Source: a virus. Taken from it: DNA of 44,696 nucleotides. The position numbers were made by a program, and so were the translations under genes. Within the stretch, counting starts at the first letter, position 1. Every line of letters starts with the position of its first letter. Of this stretch, positions 36,574 through 44,647 are shown in pieces. Under the pieces are notes generated by a model, which worked only from the letters and a program-made list of their open reading frames with translations, was not told the origin of the DNA and ran no database searches. Location of the stretch: positions 1 through 44,696 of IMG/VR virus record IMGVR_UViG_3300037165_000022; one strand, 5' to 3'.

Positions 36574-37700
36574 TGGCCTAGTTTTAAGATGTACGTTTTA
36601 GCATTTTCAATACCCATATTTCTACAAGCCTTCTGGATTTTATTCAGAATTATTGTAGGATATGTTTGTATTCGATTTATTTTGAACTGCTTGTAGTAAG
36701 GAACAAGAAAATAAGCATCTAATATATCATCTACTCCTAATCGCTTTCCCCTCCCGAATTTCTGTATCATCTTGGTTTCACTTGTTGTGACATTCTCCAT
36801 GACGGTAACATTAACTCCGTTCAAGTTAATACCTCTATCCACCTTTCCACAAACGGCTACTTCATTAATTTCGCCATTATTGAATCTATCAAGATAGTTA
36901 TCCTCTTGATTCTTAGTATGATAGGTGTATGGACATATCCTGTCAGCTTGTTCTGTCATACCACAAAATATTAATATTCGGCTTTCAGGCTTCTTAGCCT
37001 TAATATCCTTTATTAACTCTTTGCAAATATAAGCAGAACTATCCAAACTAGCAAGAAAATGTAACCTTTCGAAAGTTAAAAATTTTAACTGGTTTGCAGT
37101 GTATGCTGTCTCAGGGCCATTTAGAAGATGATGAAAACGCTTATTATATTCTAAATATGTGTTATTCTCCTTCTCATTGAGTAGGTAGGGAACATAGTAG
37201 AATTGCGTCTTATTTATTACTTTATTCTCTTCAATTTCCTTGAGCTTTCGCTCATATACAATAGGAGCTATTGTAGAGGCTATAACTCTCTTTTTCGCTT
37301 CTAATGTAGCACTTACGAAGATAATATAATCAAAAGTATTCTCCGAAAACAGTTTGGAATAGCTAGGAGTGAGGCCATAATCTCCTTCATCTGCAAGAAG
37401 AATATTATAATGGCGTCCCTCAAATTTATATGCCGAAGCATAGCATTCCTTCTCCATTAGCGAAGAATACTCTTGAGCATCCCATTTTTCAAGTTCTTTA
37501 TCGAAATCGCTATCGCGTAATCTTATTGAGTCACAAGTGTATAGAACACTCATTCCCGGCTTATAAAGCTCTCTTAAGGCTTCAATTAACACAAAACTCT
37601 TGCCCGTGCCAGTGGGAAGAATAACAATACCTCTAAAGGAACTATCCCTTAGGGCTTGAAGAGCTTCCAACTGGAGCTTGCGCCTTTCCTCGTTAATCAT
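36570..37700 (-). CDS. superfamily 2 DNA/RNA helicase (UvsW/DEAD-like)
   Basis: The 376 residues contain motif I LPTGTGKS (28-35), Ia VLYTCDS, II LLADEGD (about 121-127), III VSATL (about 149-153), IV ILIFCGMTEQA, V VAVCGKVDRGINLNGVN and VI MIQKFGRGKRL (about 313-323). These are complete SF2 core motifs with no long accessory domains. UvsW-like enzymes remodel forks and R-loops in phage replication and recombination. It is coupled to the 35836 gene by ATGA and starts a transcript with no recognised promoter; a small palindrome TTTATAC...GTATAAA lies about 15 bases upstream. Confidence 0.93.
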   Translation of the reverse strand: MINEERRKLQLEALQALRDSSFRGIVILPTGTGKSFVLIEALRELYKPGMSVLYTCDSIRLRDSDFDKELEKWDAQEYSSLMEKECYASAYKFEGRHYNILLADEGDYGLTPSYSKLFSENTFDYIIFVSATLEAKKRVIASTIAPIVYERKLKEIEENKVINKTQFYYVPYLLNEKENNTYLEYNKRFHHLLNGPETAYTANQLKFLTFERLHFLASLDSSAYICKELIKDIKAKKPESRILIFCGMTEQADRICPYTYHTKNQEDNYLDRFNNGEINEVAVCGKVDRGINLNGVNVTVMENVTTSETKMIQKFGRGKRLGVDDILDAYFLVPYYKQFKINRIQTYPTIILNKIQKACRNMGIENAKTYILKLGQ

Positions 37701-37819
37701 TCAATAGCTTTATACTTTTATGTATAAACTATTTGAAATAAAATGTTTAGCTCACTTGAGGTACAATATTGTTATGGAGCTTGTTTACACTCATTGTTAT
37801 TTGTTTCATTATCAGGCTT

Positions 37820-39805
37820 TTAGAACAATACTAATTGATTACTCTGCTTTGCCACTACATTATGAATTTCTTTAAACGCTTCATTAATGTAAAACTGTCT
37901 GTCTAAATTAGACGGAACTCTATGATCATCAATACGATTTGCCGGTGTTACGGGAGTGGAAGCACTCACAGAAACGATACGTCCATCGTTATACTCCTTA
38001 ACGAGCTTGCCGCCATCGCGGGACATGAAGAAACGAGCAACTTTTTGCTGTTTTTCTCTTACATGTTCTCGATTTACTACTTTATGGAGGACGAGTTCGA
38101 AATCATATTTCTTTTTAACACCATAACAAAAGTCGAAGAGATTGTCACCTGCATTAATTGTATCCTCTACGGGTATTCCGCGAACGAGATTATTAAATAC
38201 AGCCTGTGTGATAATTATACCACTAGGATTCTTATGCCAATCCAGTTTAAGCTCAAATCTACCTTTTAACTTACTAGGCGAATAATAGAAATTATCACCT
38301 TCCCGTTCATACACATAATAAGGTTCAGTTACTTTGAGATTATTCCATTCCTCTTCCGATTTTGCTTTTCTCTTGGCAAATATTCCAATATAGTTGTTTA
38401 CATCACTTAATATTATCTTATCATACTCATCGAACTCTAACTCTAGGTTTACAGATTCTTCCCATTCCCTGCAACGTTTCGTGAACTCTTGTTCTGACTT
38501 ACGAGGCATTCGGATCTCTAAACCATCAGTGTTCATCATAATAAGCTTGCTGTCTGGGATTCCCGATAAGCTTTCTGCCAGCATACTAAGGAGTAGCTGT
38601 CCATTGATAGTAGTTTTCATTGTTACAAGTGTATCATACAAGAAACTATTCATGTCGTTGGACAGTCCATAAGTACTATTTAAGATAATTTTATAGATGT
38701 AATTGATAGGATCTTTCTTGCCGTATTTTGTACGCTCATTATAGAACCATTTATATCTATTGGAAAAAGTATTGCCAAGATGTGCTGGCGTGAAATCGTA
38801 ATTAATCATCATATTAGGATAGAAGGACTTAACATCAACCGTCTTGATAACATATTCCTCATCTGAGGTATATATGCCTGCACCTGAAGTGCCATGAACT
38901 CCACCTACGCCATATTCAATATCAATGCCCTTGTACCGGGTTGAGTACTTAAAACACTCTTTGGTGTTGTTAGCATTAATAGTTGTTTGTTTTAGTTTTG
39001 CGACGAGTCCTTTAAACTCCTCATCTTGGAACTTAACACGGGGTATTATACACTTACCTAAGTGGATTTCTTTCCTGAAAGTCCTTTTCTCCTTTAGTTC
39101 CGCTACTCTGATACCACTATCTTCAGCCAATAACTTGGCAAGGATTTCTCTAGCCATACGAGGCTCAGAGGCATTTAGAAGATTGATATCAAATTGTTCT
39201 GACAGCTTCAGACGAAGATCAGTTTCAAATTTGTTGCGTTTAAAGAATTCATAAGTTGCTTCAACATCATTCCAGTTATATGATAGAATATCCTTTATCT
39301 GAGATTCGTCTACTTCCACATTGTGCGGAATAGGCATTTCCTCAATATTAGCCATTCTCATTGTGAATTCCAGCCATTTAAGACTTGTACGCTTGGCTTT
39401 TCCATCATAATGCTTCTGCCTATACAAATCAATCTGCATGTGAGATTGCTTATAATCAGGTACATTAGTAAGATAACGCTCCTTTTCAGGAGTAGTTAAC
39501 ACTTGCTGTGCCTTAGTATATAGCACTCTGGAGAGTCTGTCTCCATCCATTGTCTTAAATATATCATAATTCTGCATTATGAAGTGAATAATCTGTCCAT
39601 CAAATTCCACATTATTAAATCCTACGAGATAATACTCATGCTGCCGTAGGGCATATAAGAATTCGTACAGCTTCCCAAAGTCGTTTTGGGATTTGTGTAT
39701 AATGAACTGCTTTTTCTTCTGGGATTCATAATCTTGGAAGCATCCTGTAAATAAGTTACATATGGTTTCCAAATCATATATCGTGTAAAGTTCTTTACTA
39801 GCCAT
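37820..39805 (-). CDS. family B DNA polymerase
   Basis: The 661 residues from ATG 39805 start with the 3'-5' exonuclease domain: TIYDLETI (D11/E13), VGFNNVEFDG and SYNWNDVEATYEFF. The polymerase has motif A VDVKSFYPNMMI (about 320-331), motif B KIILNSTYGLSND (about 372) and motif C MMNTDGLEIR (about 423), where NTDGLE replaces the usual YxDTD. It is short for the family (T4 polymerase has 898), with a reduced insertion region. It is the replicative enzyme of this phage. A TATATTTG box only 4 bases before the ATG suggests a nearly leaderless transcript; a TTG at 39811 inside the box is not favoured. Confidence 0.93.
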   Translation of the reverse strand: MASKELYTIYDLETICNLFTGCFQDYESQKKKQFIIHKSQNDFGKLYEFLYALRQHEYYLVGFNNVEFDGQIIHFIMQNYDIFKTMDGDRLSRVLYTKAQQVLTTPEKERYLTNVPDYKQSHMQIDLYRQKHYDGKAKRTSLKWLEFTMRMANIEEMPIPHNVEVDESQIKDILSYNWNDVEATYEFFKRNKFETDLRLKLSEQFDINLLNASEPRMAREILAKLLAEDSGIRVAELKEKRTFRKEIHLGKCIIPRVKFQDEEFKGLVAKLKQTTINANNTKECFKYSTRYKGIDIEYGVGGVHGTSGAGIYTSDEEYVIKTVDVKSFYPNMMINYDFTPAHLGNTFSNRYKWFYNERTKYGKKDPINYIYKIILNSTYGLSNDMNSFLYDTLVTMKTTINGQLLLSMLAESLSGIPDSKLIMMNTDGLEIRMPRKSEQEFTKRCREWEESVNLELEFDEYDKIILSDVNNYIGIFAKRKAKSEEEWNNLKVTEPYYVYEREGDNFYYSPSKLKGRFELKLDWHKNPSGIIITQAVFNNLVRGIPVEDTINAGDNLFDFCYGVKKKYDFELVLHKVVNREHVREKQQKVARFFMSRDGGKLVKEYNDGRIVSVSASTPVTPANRIDDHRVPSNLDRQFYINEAFKEIHNVVAKQSNQLVLF

Positions 39806-39808
39806 CTG

Positions 39809-39840
39809 CAAATATACAAAATAGCATAATTTCCTCCAAT
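39809..39840 (-). promoter_or_regulatory. possible promoter at the polymerase start
   Basis: The -7 box TATATTTG (39809-39816) and, 20 bases upstream, ATTG (39837-39840, close to TTTG) lie directly against the ATG at 39805. Transcription would start at about the initiation codon. The box may alternatively be chance in this AT-rich gap. Confidence 0.5.
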
Positions 39841-39853
39841 TTTATTTTAAAAG

Positions 39854-40243
39854 TTATTGTAAAATAGTTCCATATTCCATAAATGCCCATAGATCAAGGC
39901 GTTCTAGTAATACTAGCCATCCCTCCAATGTGAGAGAGTTAGTGCTTAGACTACTTGCAGATCCATCAATAAATACCTCAGGAGTTTCCTTAAGCATTTT
40001 ATCTAGGATTTCATCTCTAACTATTTCATGCATAGAATGCTTAGTCTCACCATTTTCATCTCCTAGAGCTTGAATTTTGGCAAAATAGCAACGTCTATAA
40101 TCCTTAATGTCACTTTGCGGACTAAGAAGTTGATAGGACACCAAATATTTTCCCTCATACAAATTTTCAATTAATTTGATAAGTGTATGACTGTGAATAA
40201 GTTGATGTCCTTTCTTTTCAGCTATCTGATAAAACTTACTCAT
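39854..40243 (-). CDS. hypothetical protein, NinB-like features
   Basis: The 129 residues have RRCYFAKIQALGDENGETKHSMHEIVRDEILDKML (50-84), then SASSLSTNSLTLEGWLVLLERLDLWAFMEYGTIL. The ETK-x-H-x-x-V-R helix and the S-T-x-x-L-x-x-x-x-W-x-x-x-L end resemble the NinB-like recombination/ssDNA-binding group of phages, but the match is weak by eye. It is placed upstream of the polymerase and coupled to the 40240 gene by 4 bases, which fits a DNA-transaction role. Confidence 0.6.
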   Translation of the reverse strand: MSKFYQIAEKKGHQLIHSHTLIKLIENLYEGKYLVSYQLLSPQSDIKDYRRCYFAKIQALGDENGETKHSMHEIVRDEILDKMLKETPEVFIDGSASSLSTNSLTLEGWLVLLERLDLWAFMEYGTILQ

Positions 40244-40533
40244 TTTGGAAGTTTAGATTTTGCAAGAAGTCTAGCTTCTGTTATACCAATACAATTTCTT
40301 AGATCGTTAAGAGATAAAACTGGTGTTATTTCATCTACAGCTTGCTTTGCTAAGGTATAGCTTATATAAACAAGCTGCCCTGGATCTTTTTTGCGTATCT
40401 CTATCACTGCATCTAACCACTTAGTTGCAACTCCACTAGCTATTGGTAGAAAGAACTCAAATTTGCTCCATGATCCATTATCGTTGGTAACTTCCACTCC
40501 ATCATCTGTAGTGAATAATACTATTCTTTCCAT
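40240..40533 (-). CDS. hypothetical protein
   Basis: The 97 residues begin MERIVLFTTDDGVEVTNDNG, followed by the helical part WLDAVIEIRKKDPGQLVYIS and LNDLRNCIGITEARLLAKSK. It is probably a small alpha/beta domain. No recognised family or motif. It is joined to neighbours by TAATG (upstream) and ATGA (downstream) junctions, so it is expressed as part of the unit feeding into the polymerase. Confidence 0.62.
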   Translation of the reverse strand: MERIVLFTTDDGVEVTNDNGSWSKFEFFLPIASGVATKWLDAVIEIRKKDPGQLVYISYTLAKQAVDEITPVLSLNDLRNCIGITEARLLAKSKLPK

Positions 40534-40721
40534 TAGAAAGTATTTAAGTAGTTAACTGTGAGGAAATTAGGGTTTCCAGCGCTGGCAAAACTTGTGACTA
40601 TTGTACATCGAATGCTTTTTAGAGTAAGTACTCCTAAAAGGAAGACTTTCTTGTTTTCTGCACTCATATTATTAAAGTCATCTACTTGCCATGTTTCGAG
40701 TATTAGTCTAGTTGTTCTCAT
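40533..40721 (-). CDS. small hypothetical protein
   Basis: The 62 residues comprise a Thr/Arg-rich start (MRTTRLILETWQVDDFNN) and a moderately hydrophobic middle VFLLGVLTLKSIRC that is too short and mixed for a sure membrane helix. It is coupled by TAATG to the next gene. Function is unknown. Confidence 0.5.
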   Translation of the reverse strand: MRTTRLILETWQVDDFNNMSAENKKVFLLGVLTLKSIRCTIVTSFASAGNPNFLTVNYLNTF

Positions 40722-40730
40722 GATATAGGT

Positions 40731-41282
40731 TTAATGAAAATAACCACATGGACCTTTTATTGAGTAATTTAAAAATATAGGAGTGTATTTTTGATAAAAG
40801 CATGTACATTCTCCAGTTGTATCCTGATCTAAGCAATCAGGACAAACCATGTTGCGATAAATTTCATCTTCATCAAATTCATCTCTTTCCTTCACCCATG
40901 TAGCATTAGGAGATATTTCTCCTATTACTTTGAAGCAATCTGAACATAGATTCCTCTCTTTAGTATAAATCATCCAGACTGCTACCTGCTTCGGTTGTCC
41001 AAATCCTACATCTATTCCTTTTCCTTTGTGGGGGCAGGTATACTCGTCTCCTACTTGTATATCTCTTGAGCAGAGGAAGAGTTGCATTTTCTGTTTAAGA
41101 TTAACAACATGATTAGTACCAGACTTTTTACCTTGGAAATATCCTGTTAAACCAATGTATGAGAACATATTTTTGTCAATAGATATTACTTTACCCACTG
41201 ACCCTTTTTCCATCTCAAAGAAATCTCCTTCCTCTATCTTTCCTTCTACAGTAAGCCATTTAGCAAAATATGGTTTATTCAT
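40731..41282 (-). CDS. hypothetical protein with Cys/His pairs
   Basis: The 183 residues from ATG 41282 have an N-terminal half beta-rich (LTVEGKIEEGDFFEMEKGSV and similar), like a small SH3/PUA-type barrel. The C-terminal half has several possible zinc ligands: TCPHKG, LCSDCF, MVCPDCLDQ and ECTCFYQ. A metal-stabilised fold is likely. No family is recognised. It overlaps the 41275 gene by 8 bases and is followed by a 9-base gap. Confidence 0.65.
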   Translation of the reverse strand: MNKPYFAKWLTVEGKIEEGDFFEMEKGSVGKVISIDKNMFSYIGLTGYFQGKKSGTNHVVNLKQKMQLFLCSRDIQVGDEYTCPHKGKGIDVGFGQPKQVAVWMIYTKERNLCSDCFKVIGEISPNATWVKERDEFDEDEIYRNMVCPDCLDQDTTGECTCFYQKYTPIFLNYSIKGPCGYFH

Positions 41283-41475
41283 CTCTTTTCCATTTTTCGG
41301 GATAGTTATTAATAAATTCAAGATCTATCATACCATGAGAAGAATTACTTCCTGATTGGAGCAAATACATCTCTTTTTCTGTAGTGTGTATTATAATAGC
41401 TTGATCCCATTCATCTATTTCTCCTAGCTCAATATTAGAAATAGTTTTTCCGATTAATGTATCAAATGTATTCAT
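41275..41475 (-). CDS. small hypothetical protein
   Basis: The 66 residues start MNTFDTLIGKTISNIELGEI and continue DEWDQAIIIHTTEKEMYLLQ, a beta-meander with acidic residues. The I-G-x-T-I-x-x-I...D/E...I-x-x-x-T pattern resembles small phage ligand- or DNA-mimic folds, but no name can be given. It begins 1 base after the RNase H stop, so it is probably co-translated. Confidence 0.6.
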   Translation of the reverse strand: MNTFDTLIGKTISNIELGEIDEWDQAIIIHTTEKEMYLLQSGSNSSHGMIDLEFINNYPEKWKRDE

Positions 41476-41913
41476 TTAATAGTGTTTGCGCAGTTCCTTA
41501 TCGCACCAATTGTTAACCCACTGCCGGGGAATATTCCCTTTAGTGTGTCCCTTTACATGTTTGTAATATATGGGACAATTGATTTTGGTTAATATAGACT
41601 TATAGAACTCTATATATTTGGCATAGCCATTTATTCTTTTGTCGCGAAGAACTGCAAGTGCTTGTTTATTATCGCAATTTACTACCACTATATCTGCTGT
41701 CCTTAGATAATCATCTTTGGACACGATATATAAAGCATTCAAAATAGCAGAGAGTTCTGCCTCATTTGAATTTTTAGGACTTGATTTTAATGGGCCTGCT
41801 CCTCTGAGAATATAATTATTATCAGATTTTATATAATAAGCGTAAGCAGCAGCCCCATCATTTTTCAGTCCTGCATCTGTATTCACTGTAGTGAATCTTT
41901 TGCCATATTTCAT
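41476..41913 (-). CDS. rnhA: ribonuclease HI
   Basis: The 145 residues carry the RNase HI catalytic set in order: VNTDAGLK (D13), SNEAELSAILNAL (E53), VVNCDNKQAL (D81) and WVNNWCDKEL (D138), plus VKGHT with the flexible-loop His (H123). Length and order match cellular RNase HI (155). It degrades RNA in RNA:DNA hybrids and would remove Okazaki primers laid by the primase. It is coupled by TAATG to an HNH gene upstream. Confidence 0.92.
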   Translation of the reverse strand: MKYGKRFTTVNTDAGLKNDGAAAYAYYIKSDNNYILRGAGPLKSSPKNSNEAELSAILNALYIVSKDDYLRTADIVVVNCDNKQALAVLRDKRINGYAKYIEFYKSILTKINCPIYYKHVKGHTKGNIPRQWVNNWCDKELRKHY

Positions 41914-42290
41914 TAAGATAGACGAGATTGTGAAAGATTTAATTCCTTTGCCTCCTTTGGGAATAGTTCAATTCTGTGATGGCAATTACGACATACTGGC
42001 AGCCATGTGGAAGTATCTAATAAATATTTACCTCTTCCTTTCTTATGATGCACATCTGTAGCTATTTTAGTACAGTTTAGTAGATTTGCACGGCATAAAG
42101 GATTACTTTGAATGAATGGCATTCTAAGCTTTGAATACTCAGCTGACTGCGTTCTTAGCTTTGGAGATATTTTATTTATTAGCTGGGGCGTGATTATAAT
42201 CACATTATGATCTAGCCTTAAATATTGATGATTTTTACAATATCCATGACTGAATACTCGATTCGCGCATGCATTACAAATCTTTGGCAT
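41913..42290 (-). CDS. HNH endonuclease
   Basis: In these 125 residues, the N-terminal CNACANRVFSHGYCKNH (5-21) is a first zinc knuckle. The HNH part is CTKIATDVHHKKGRGKYLLD then TSTWLPVCRNCHHRIELFP, with DVHH as the catalytic strand and CRNCHHRIE as the zinc/His end. It is a compact homing-type or DNA-processing nuclease. TAATG junctions on both sides indicate it is embedded in the operon and depends on its neighbours for translation. Confidence 0.88.
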   Translation of the reverse strand: MPKICNACANRVFSHGYCKNHQYLRLDHNVIIITPQLINKISPKLRTQSAEYSKLRMPFIQSNPLCRANLLNCTKIATDVHHKKGRGKYLLDTSTWLPVCRNCHHRIELFPKEAKELNLSQSRLS

Positions 42291-42490
42291 TACTTAGTGA
42301 TTAAGGCCCATACAACCCAGAATATTAGTCCAACTATCCAAAAGCCTGCATGAACAATTAATGTTAGTATTACATCTATTCCTGCTAAATACCAGTTTCC
42401 TGAACCTTGACGACTTCGTATAATCATACGAATATAAAGAAAAAGCCATATAGCATTAAATACTAATGCTACTATCCATTTTGTAGTCAT
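42290..42490 (-). CDS. small membrane protein with two transmembrane segments
   Basis: The 66 residues from ATG 42490, one base after the upstream stop, contain two hydrophobic segments, TKWIVALVFNAIWLFLYI (3-20) and VILTLIVHAGFWIVGLIFWVVWALI (about 40-64). They are separated by a basic loop RMIIRSRQGSGNW. This predicts a hairpin in the inner membrane. It is holin-like in size, but its place in the early operon argues for another membrane role, such as exclusion or host takeover. Confidence 0.68.
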   Translation of the reverse strand: MTTKWIVALVFNAIWLFLYIRMIIRSRQGSGNWYLAGIDVILTLIVHAGFWIVGLIFWVVWALITK

Positions 42491-42491
42491 A

Positions 42492-42842
42492 TTAAAGAGT
42501 TTGTGTATAATCCTTAGGATTTCTCCACATATCATAGAGAGTATCTATGGGATTATACTTGTGAATCTCGTGTGCTATTTTCTGTAGTACCATATGCTCT
42601 GCCCATTGTGGCATTACATTCATATGCTGTTTAGCATATATAGCAGCAATCTTGGGTGCTAAAAATGTAAAACAAAATTCGAGCCAATGAATATAGTTAT
42701 CAACAAACATACTTTCTATATGTATATCAAGATATTCATTCTCGAAACTACAGGTTATTACAGAAGGAACAAGAGATTTAGCCATTTCTACTAGCTTATA
42801 CTCTTGTTCCTCTGATAACCGTATTGGTGTTATCCAATCCAT
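42492..42842 (-). CDS. hypothetical protein
   Basis: The 116 residues are mainly helical (SEEQEYKLVEMAKSLVPSVI, WLEFCFTFLAPKIAAIYAKQ) with a C-terminal IHKYNPIDTLYDMWRNPKDY. The middle, CSFENEYLDIHIESMFVDNYIHW, is a strand pair. No family is recognised. Its ATG overlaps the stop of the 42842-42967 small gene by one base. Confidence 0.65.
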   Translation of the reverse strand: MDWITPIRLSEEQEYKLVEMAKSLVPSVITCSFENEYLDIHIESMFVDNYIHWLEFCFTFLAPKIAAIYAKQHMNVMPQWAEHMVLQKIAHEIHKYNPIDTLYDMWRNPKDYTQTL

Positions 42843-42967
42843 TAATTTAATTTTTTAAAGTACTTATACTTCTCCGATCTCTCACTGTCACGCTGTTGCT
42901 TTCTCATGGTTCTTAGAGTATCTAAGAAGTATATATCCTCATGACTATGATAAAATTTTAATACCAA
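42842..42967 (-). CDS. very small protein (41 aa) from a TTG start
   Basis: A frame reads MVLKFYHSHEDIYFLDTLRT then MRKQQRDSERSEKYKYFKKLN. Its TAA forms a TAATG junction with the next gene, the local coupling signature. A TTG at 42967 is 22 bases from a TAATTTTG -7 box, close to the 18-21 bases seen for other genes here; an in-frame TAG precedes it. An internal ATG (42907) would give a 21-residue peptide. It is strongly basic at the C-terminus. Function is unknown. Confidence 0.5.
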   Translation of the reverse strand: MVLKFYHSHEDIYFLDTLRTMRKQQRDSERSEKYKYFKKLN

Positions 42968-42988
42968 CTAAAAGTTGCATTTGTAGAG

Positions 42989-43022
42989 CAAAATTAATGA
43001 ATAAAGAAAATAATCTCTCAAG
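42989..43022 (-). promoter_or_regulatory. probable promoter after the nadV terminator
   Basis: The -7 box TAATTTTG (42989-42996) has a CTTG about 22 bases upstream (43019-43022), inside the loop of the nadV terminator. Spacing and sequence are near consensus. It would start the transcript 42967 to about 39854. Confidence 0.5.
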
Positions 43023-43043
43023 GTTCACTAGAGAGATTATTTT
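43007..43043. terminator. terminator after nadV
   Basis: A perfect 13-bp inverted repeat AAAATAATCTCTC (43007-43019) and its complement (43031-43043) have an 11-base loop. On the minus strand the stem is followed by TTTCTTTATTC. It begins 3 bases after the nadV stop and separates the NAD-salvage transcript from the next operon. Confidence 0.85.
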
Positions 43044-43045
43044 TG

Positions 43046-44647
43046 TTACAAATAAGCATTCAGTCGATTCCTGATTTCCTGAAGGCTAGTATATGACAGC
43101 AATTTTCCATCTAGGAAAATAGGCTGCAATAAACCTTGTTCTTCTTCCTCAGCTGAACACCGGTCTTTCAAATATAAATTATTACGCTTATCTTCTAGTA
43201 CGCAGAGCAGACCCCGAGCAGACTTCTTTGTGCCATCATCAGTCTTTGGATCTTTGAAGATCTCACGCCCTACGACTAGATTTGTTTCGCTTTCTTCATC
43301 CTCTTGAATCAACTCACCATAAGTTGCCTTCATTGCAAATCCAAATGTGTCCCGAGTTTGATACTCATATGTGAAGGAACCGATTCCTAACACTACATTT
43401 GTAGATGCGAAGTTCTTACGCTTGAGTCCTTTCAAGATTTGAATCTGGCGTTCCAAGGTAATAGAATCACCATATATAAGACCAATTTTTGGTGACAATT
43501 GCTTATATCCAGCAGGACTAAGAGAGCCTCCGAATATATCCCATAGGCATTGAATAGCTCCTCTTACTTCCCAGATTTCAAGAGGTTTTGAAGGCCCTTG
43601 TCCTTCATTATCTGCAAAGAATTCATCCTTGAGATACAATTTACCGTTGTGTTCGGTAATTTCCTCCGGCATATAGCCACAGATAATCCTATAAGGATCA
43701 CCGCTGTCTGGACGAATAACCACCTTATCAATACCAATAGGACTACCAGTACGGAGGGTTATTTCATTCTTGAGCTGAGGCAGGAAATCATTAATTACCT
43801 GCCAGAAATCCCATGTATCACTTACTACGGATACTATTCCGCTTGGATAGATATCGCATATAAGGCGGCGGAATGTTTCAAATTCGCCATCCTTAGAGCC
43901 CATACACATTACACTATGCTCCGTGGCAGGTACAGAACCCCCTACGATTTCCTTATCACTATCTGCAAAATAGTAATCTTCAAGGAAATCAATAGCAGCA
44001 CATGTATCAGTACCCCAGAAGGATAGTAGATGAGCAGCACCTGATAGGCAGGCATCTTCATCTCCAGACATGCCGCGATAAGAGAAATCATGTCCTTGCC
44101 ACATTACAAAACCATTCTGATCAACTGCTCCCACAGTCTCATTATAATACTGGTTAAATACCTTCTTATACTGATGAGCAAGTGTAGCAGAAGTACAAGC
44201 TTTCCATATCTTATTAGATAGGACAGACTCTAGATAGTTAACTAGCCAGAATTCTTCCTGTCTTGTATTTGTGATGGTGAAAACAGGTACGCCCATAGGA
44301 ACTATACTTCCTTCAGGTAGAGCTTTGATCTTTAGCGGTAAATATCCGAGCTTATGCAATGCGCGGATGTGATCTGTATTAATAGCACCTTTACCTAGTG
44401 CGTTATCCATACGGCGTTGGTATTTGCCGATTACTTCTTCTATAGGCTTATTAAAGAAGCGGCGATTCCATTCCTCAATCAGGAAGGCCAGAATGACATA
44501 TTGCATACCAAAGAATACAATACTATCTATTCCTTTGATGCGGCTCTTTCGAGGCGTAAAATTAGAATATACTTTTGTTGTTCCTTCAGGATACTGTTTG
44601 ATATGTCCAGTCTTGTACATATCGATTTTGTGCAATGGATTATTCAT
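43046..44647 (-). CDS. nadV: nicotinamide phosphoribosyltransferase (NAMPT)
   Basis: The 533 residues are a full-length NAMPT (human 491). It joins nicotinamide with PRPP to give NMN, the first step of NAD+ salvage. Visible are the N-terminal DMYKTGHIKQYPEGTTKVYSN, FWLVNYLESVLSN, FSYRGMSGDEDACLSGAAHL, GGSVPATEHSVMCMGS (catalytic His), VSVVSDTWDFWQV, VVIRPDSGDP (Arg and Asp of the phosphate/PRPP site) and LKRKNFASTNVVLGIGS. Phage NAMPT-NMNAT pairs rebuild NAD+ from the products of NAD-cleaving defence systems. Its ATG overlaps a stop from upstream (ATGA), so its partner may be just outside the window. Confidence 0.95.
   Translation of the reverse strand: MNNPLHKIDMYKTGHIKQYPEGTTKVYSNFTPRKSRIKGIDSIVFFGMQYVILAFLIEEWNRRFFNKPIEEVIGKYQRRMDNALGKGAINTDHIRALHKLGYLPLKIKALPEGSIVPMGVPVFTITNTRQEEFWLVNYLESVLSNKIWKACTSATLAHQYKKVFNQYYNETVGAVDQNGFVMWQGHDFSYRGMSGDEDACLSGAAHLLSFWGTDTCAAIDFLEDYYFADSDKEIVGGSVPATEHSVMCMGSKDGEFETFRRLICDIYPSGIVSVVSDTWDFWQVINDFLPQLKNEITLRTGSPIGIDKVVIRPDSGDPYRIICGYMPEEITEHNGKLYLKDEFFADNEGQGPSKPLEIWEVRGAIQCLWDIFGGSLSPAGYKQLSPKIGLIYGDSITLERQIQILKGLKRKNFASTNVVLGIGSFTYEYQTRDTFGFAMKATYGELIQEDEESETNLVVGREIFKDPKTDDGTKKSARGLLCVLEDKRNNLYLKDRCSAEEEEQGLLQPIFLDGKLLSYTSLQEIRNRLNAYL

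Noticed and set aside
37747-37809. 20-codon minus-strand frame between polymerase and SF2 helicase
   Set aside because: It is too short, has no coupling to either neighbour and no promoter; it could be chance in an AT-rich gap.
42290-42490. two-TM protein as the phage holin
   Set aside because: Size and topology would fit, but it lies in an early operon far from the endolysin and on the opposite strand.
43598-44026. 142-codon plus-strand frame
   Set aside because: It is antisense to the NAMPT gene, which is conserved over its full length.
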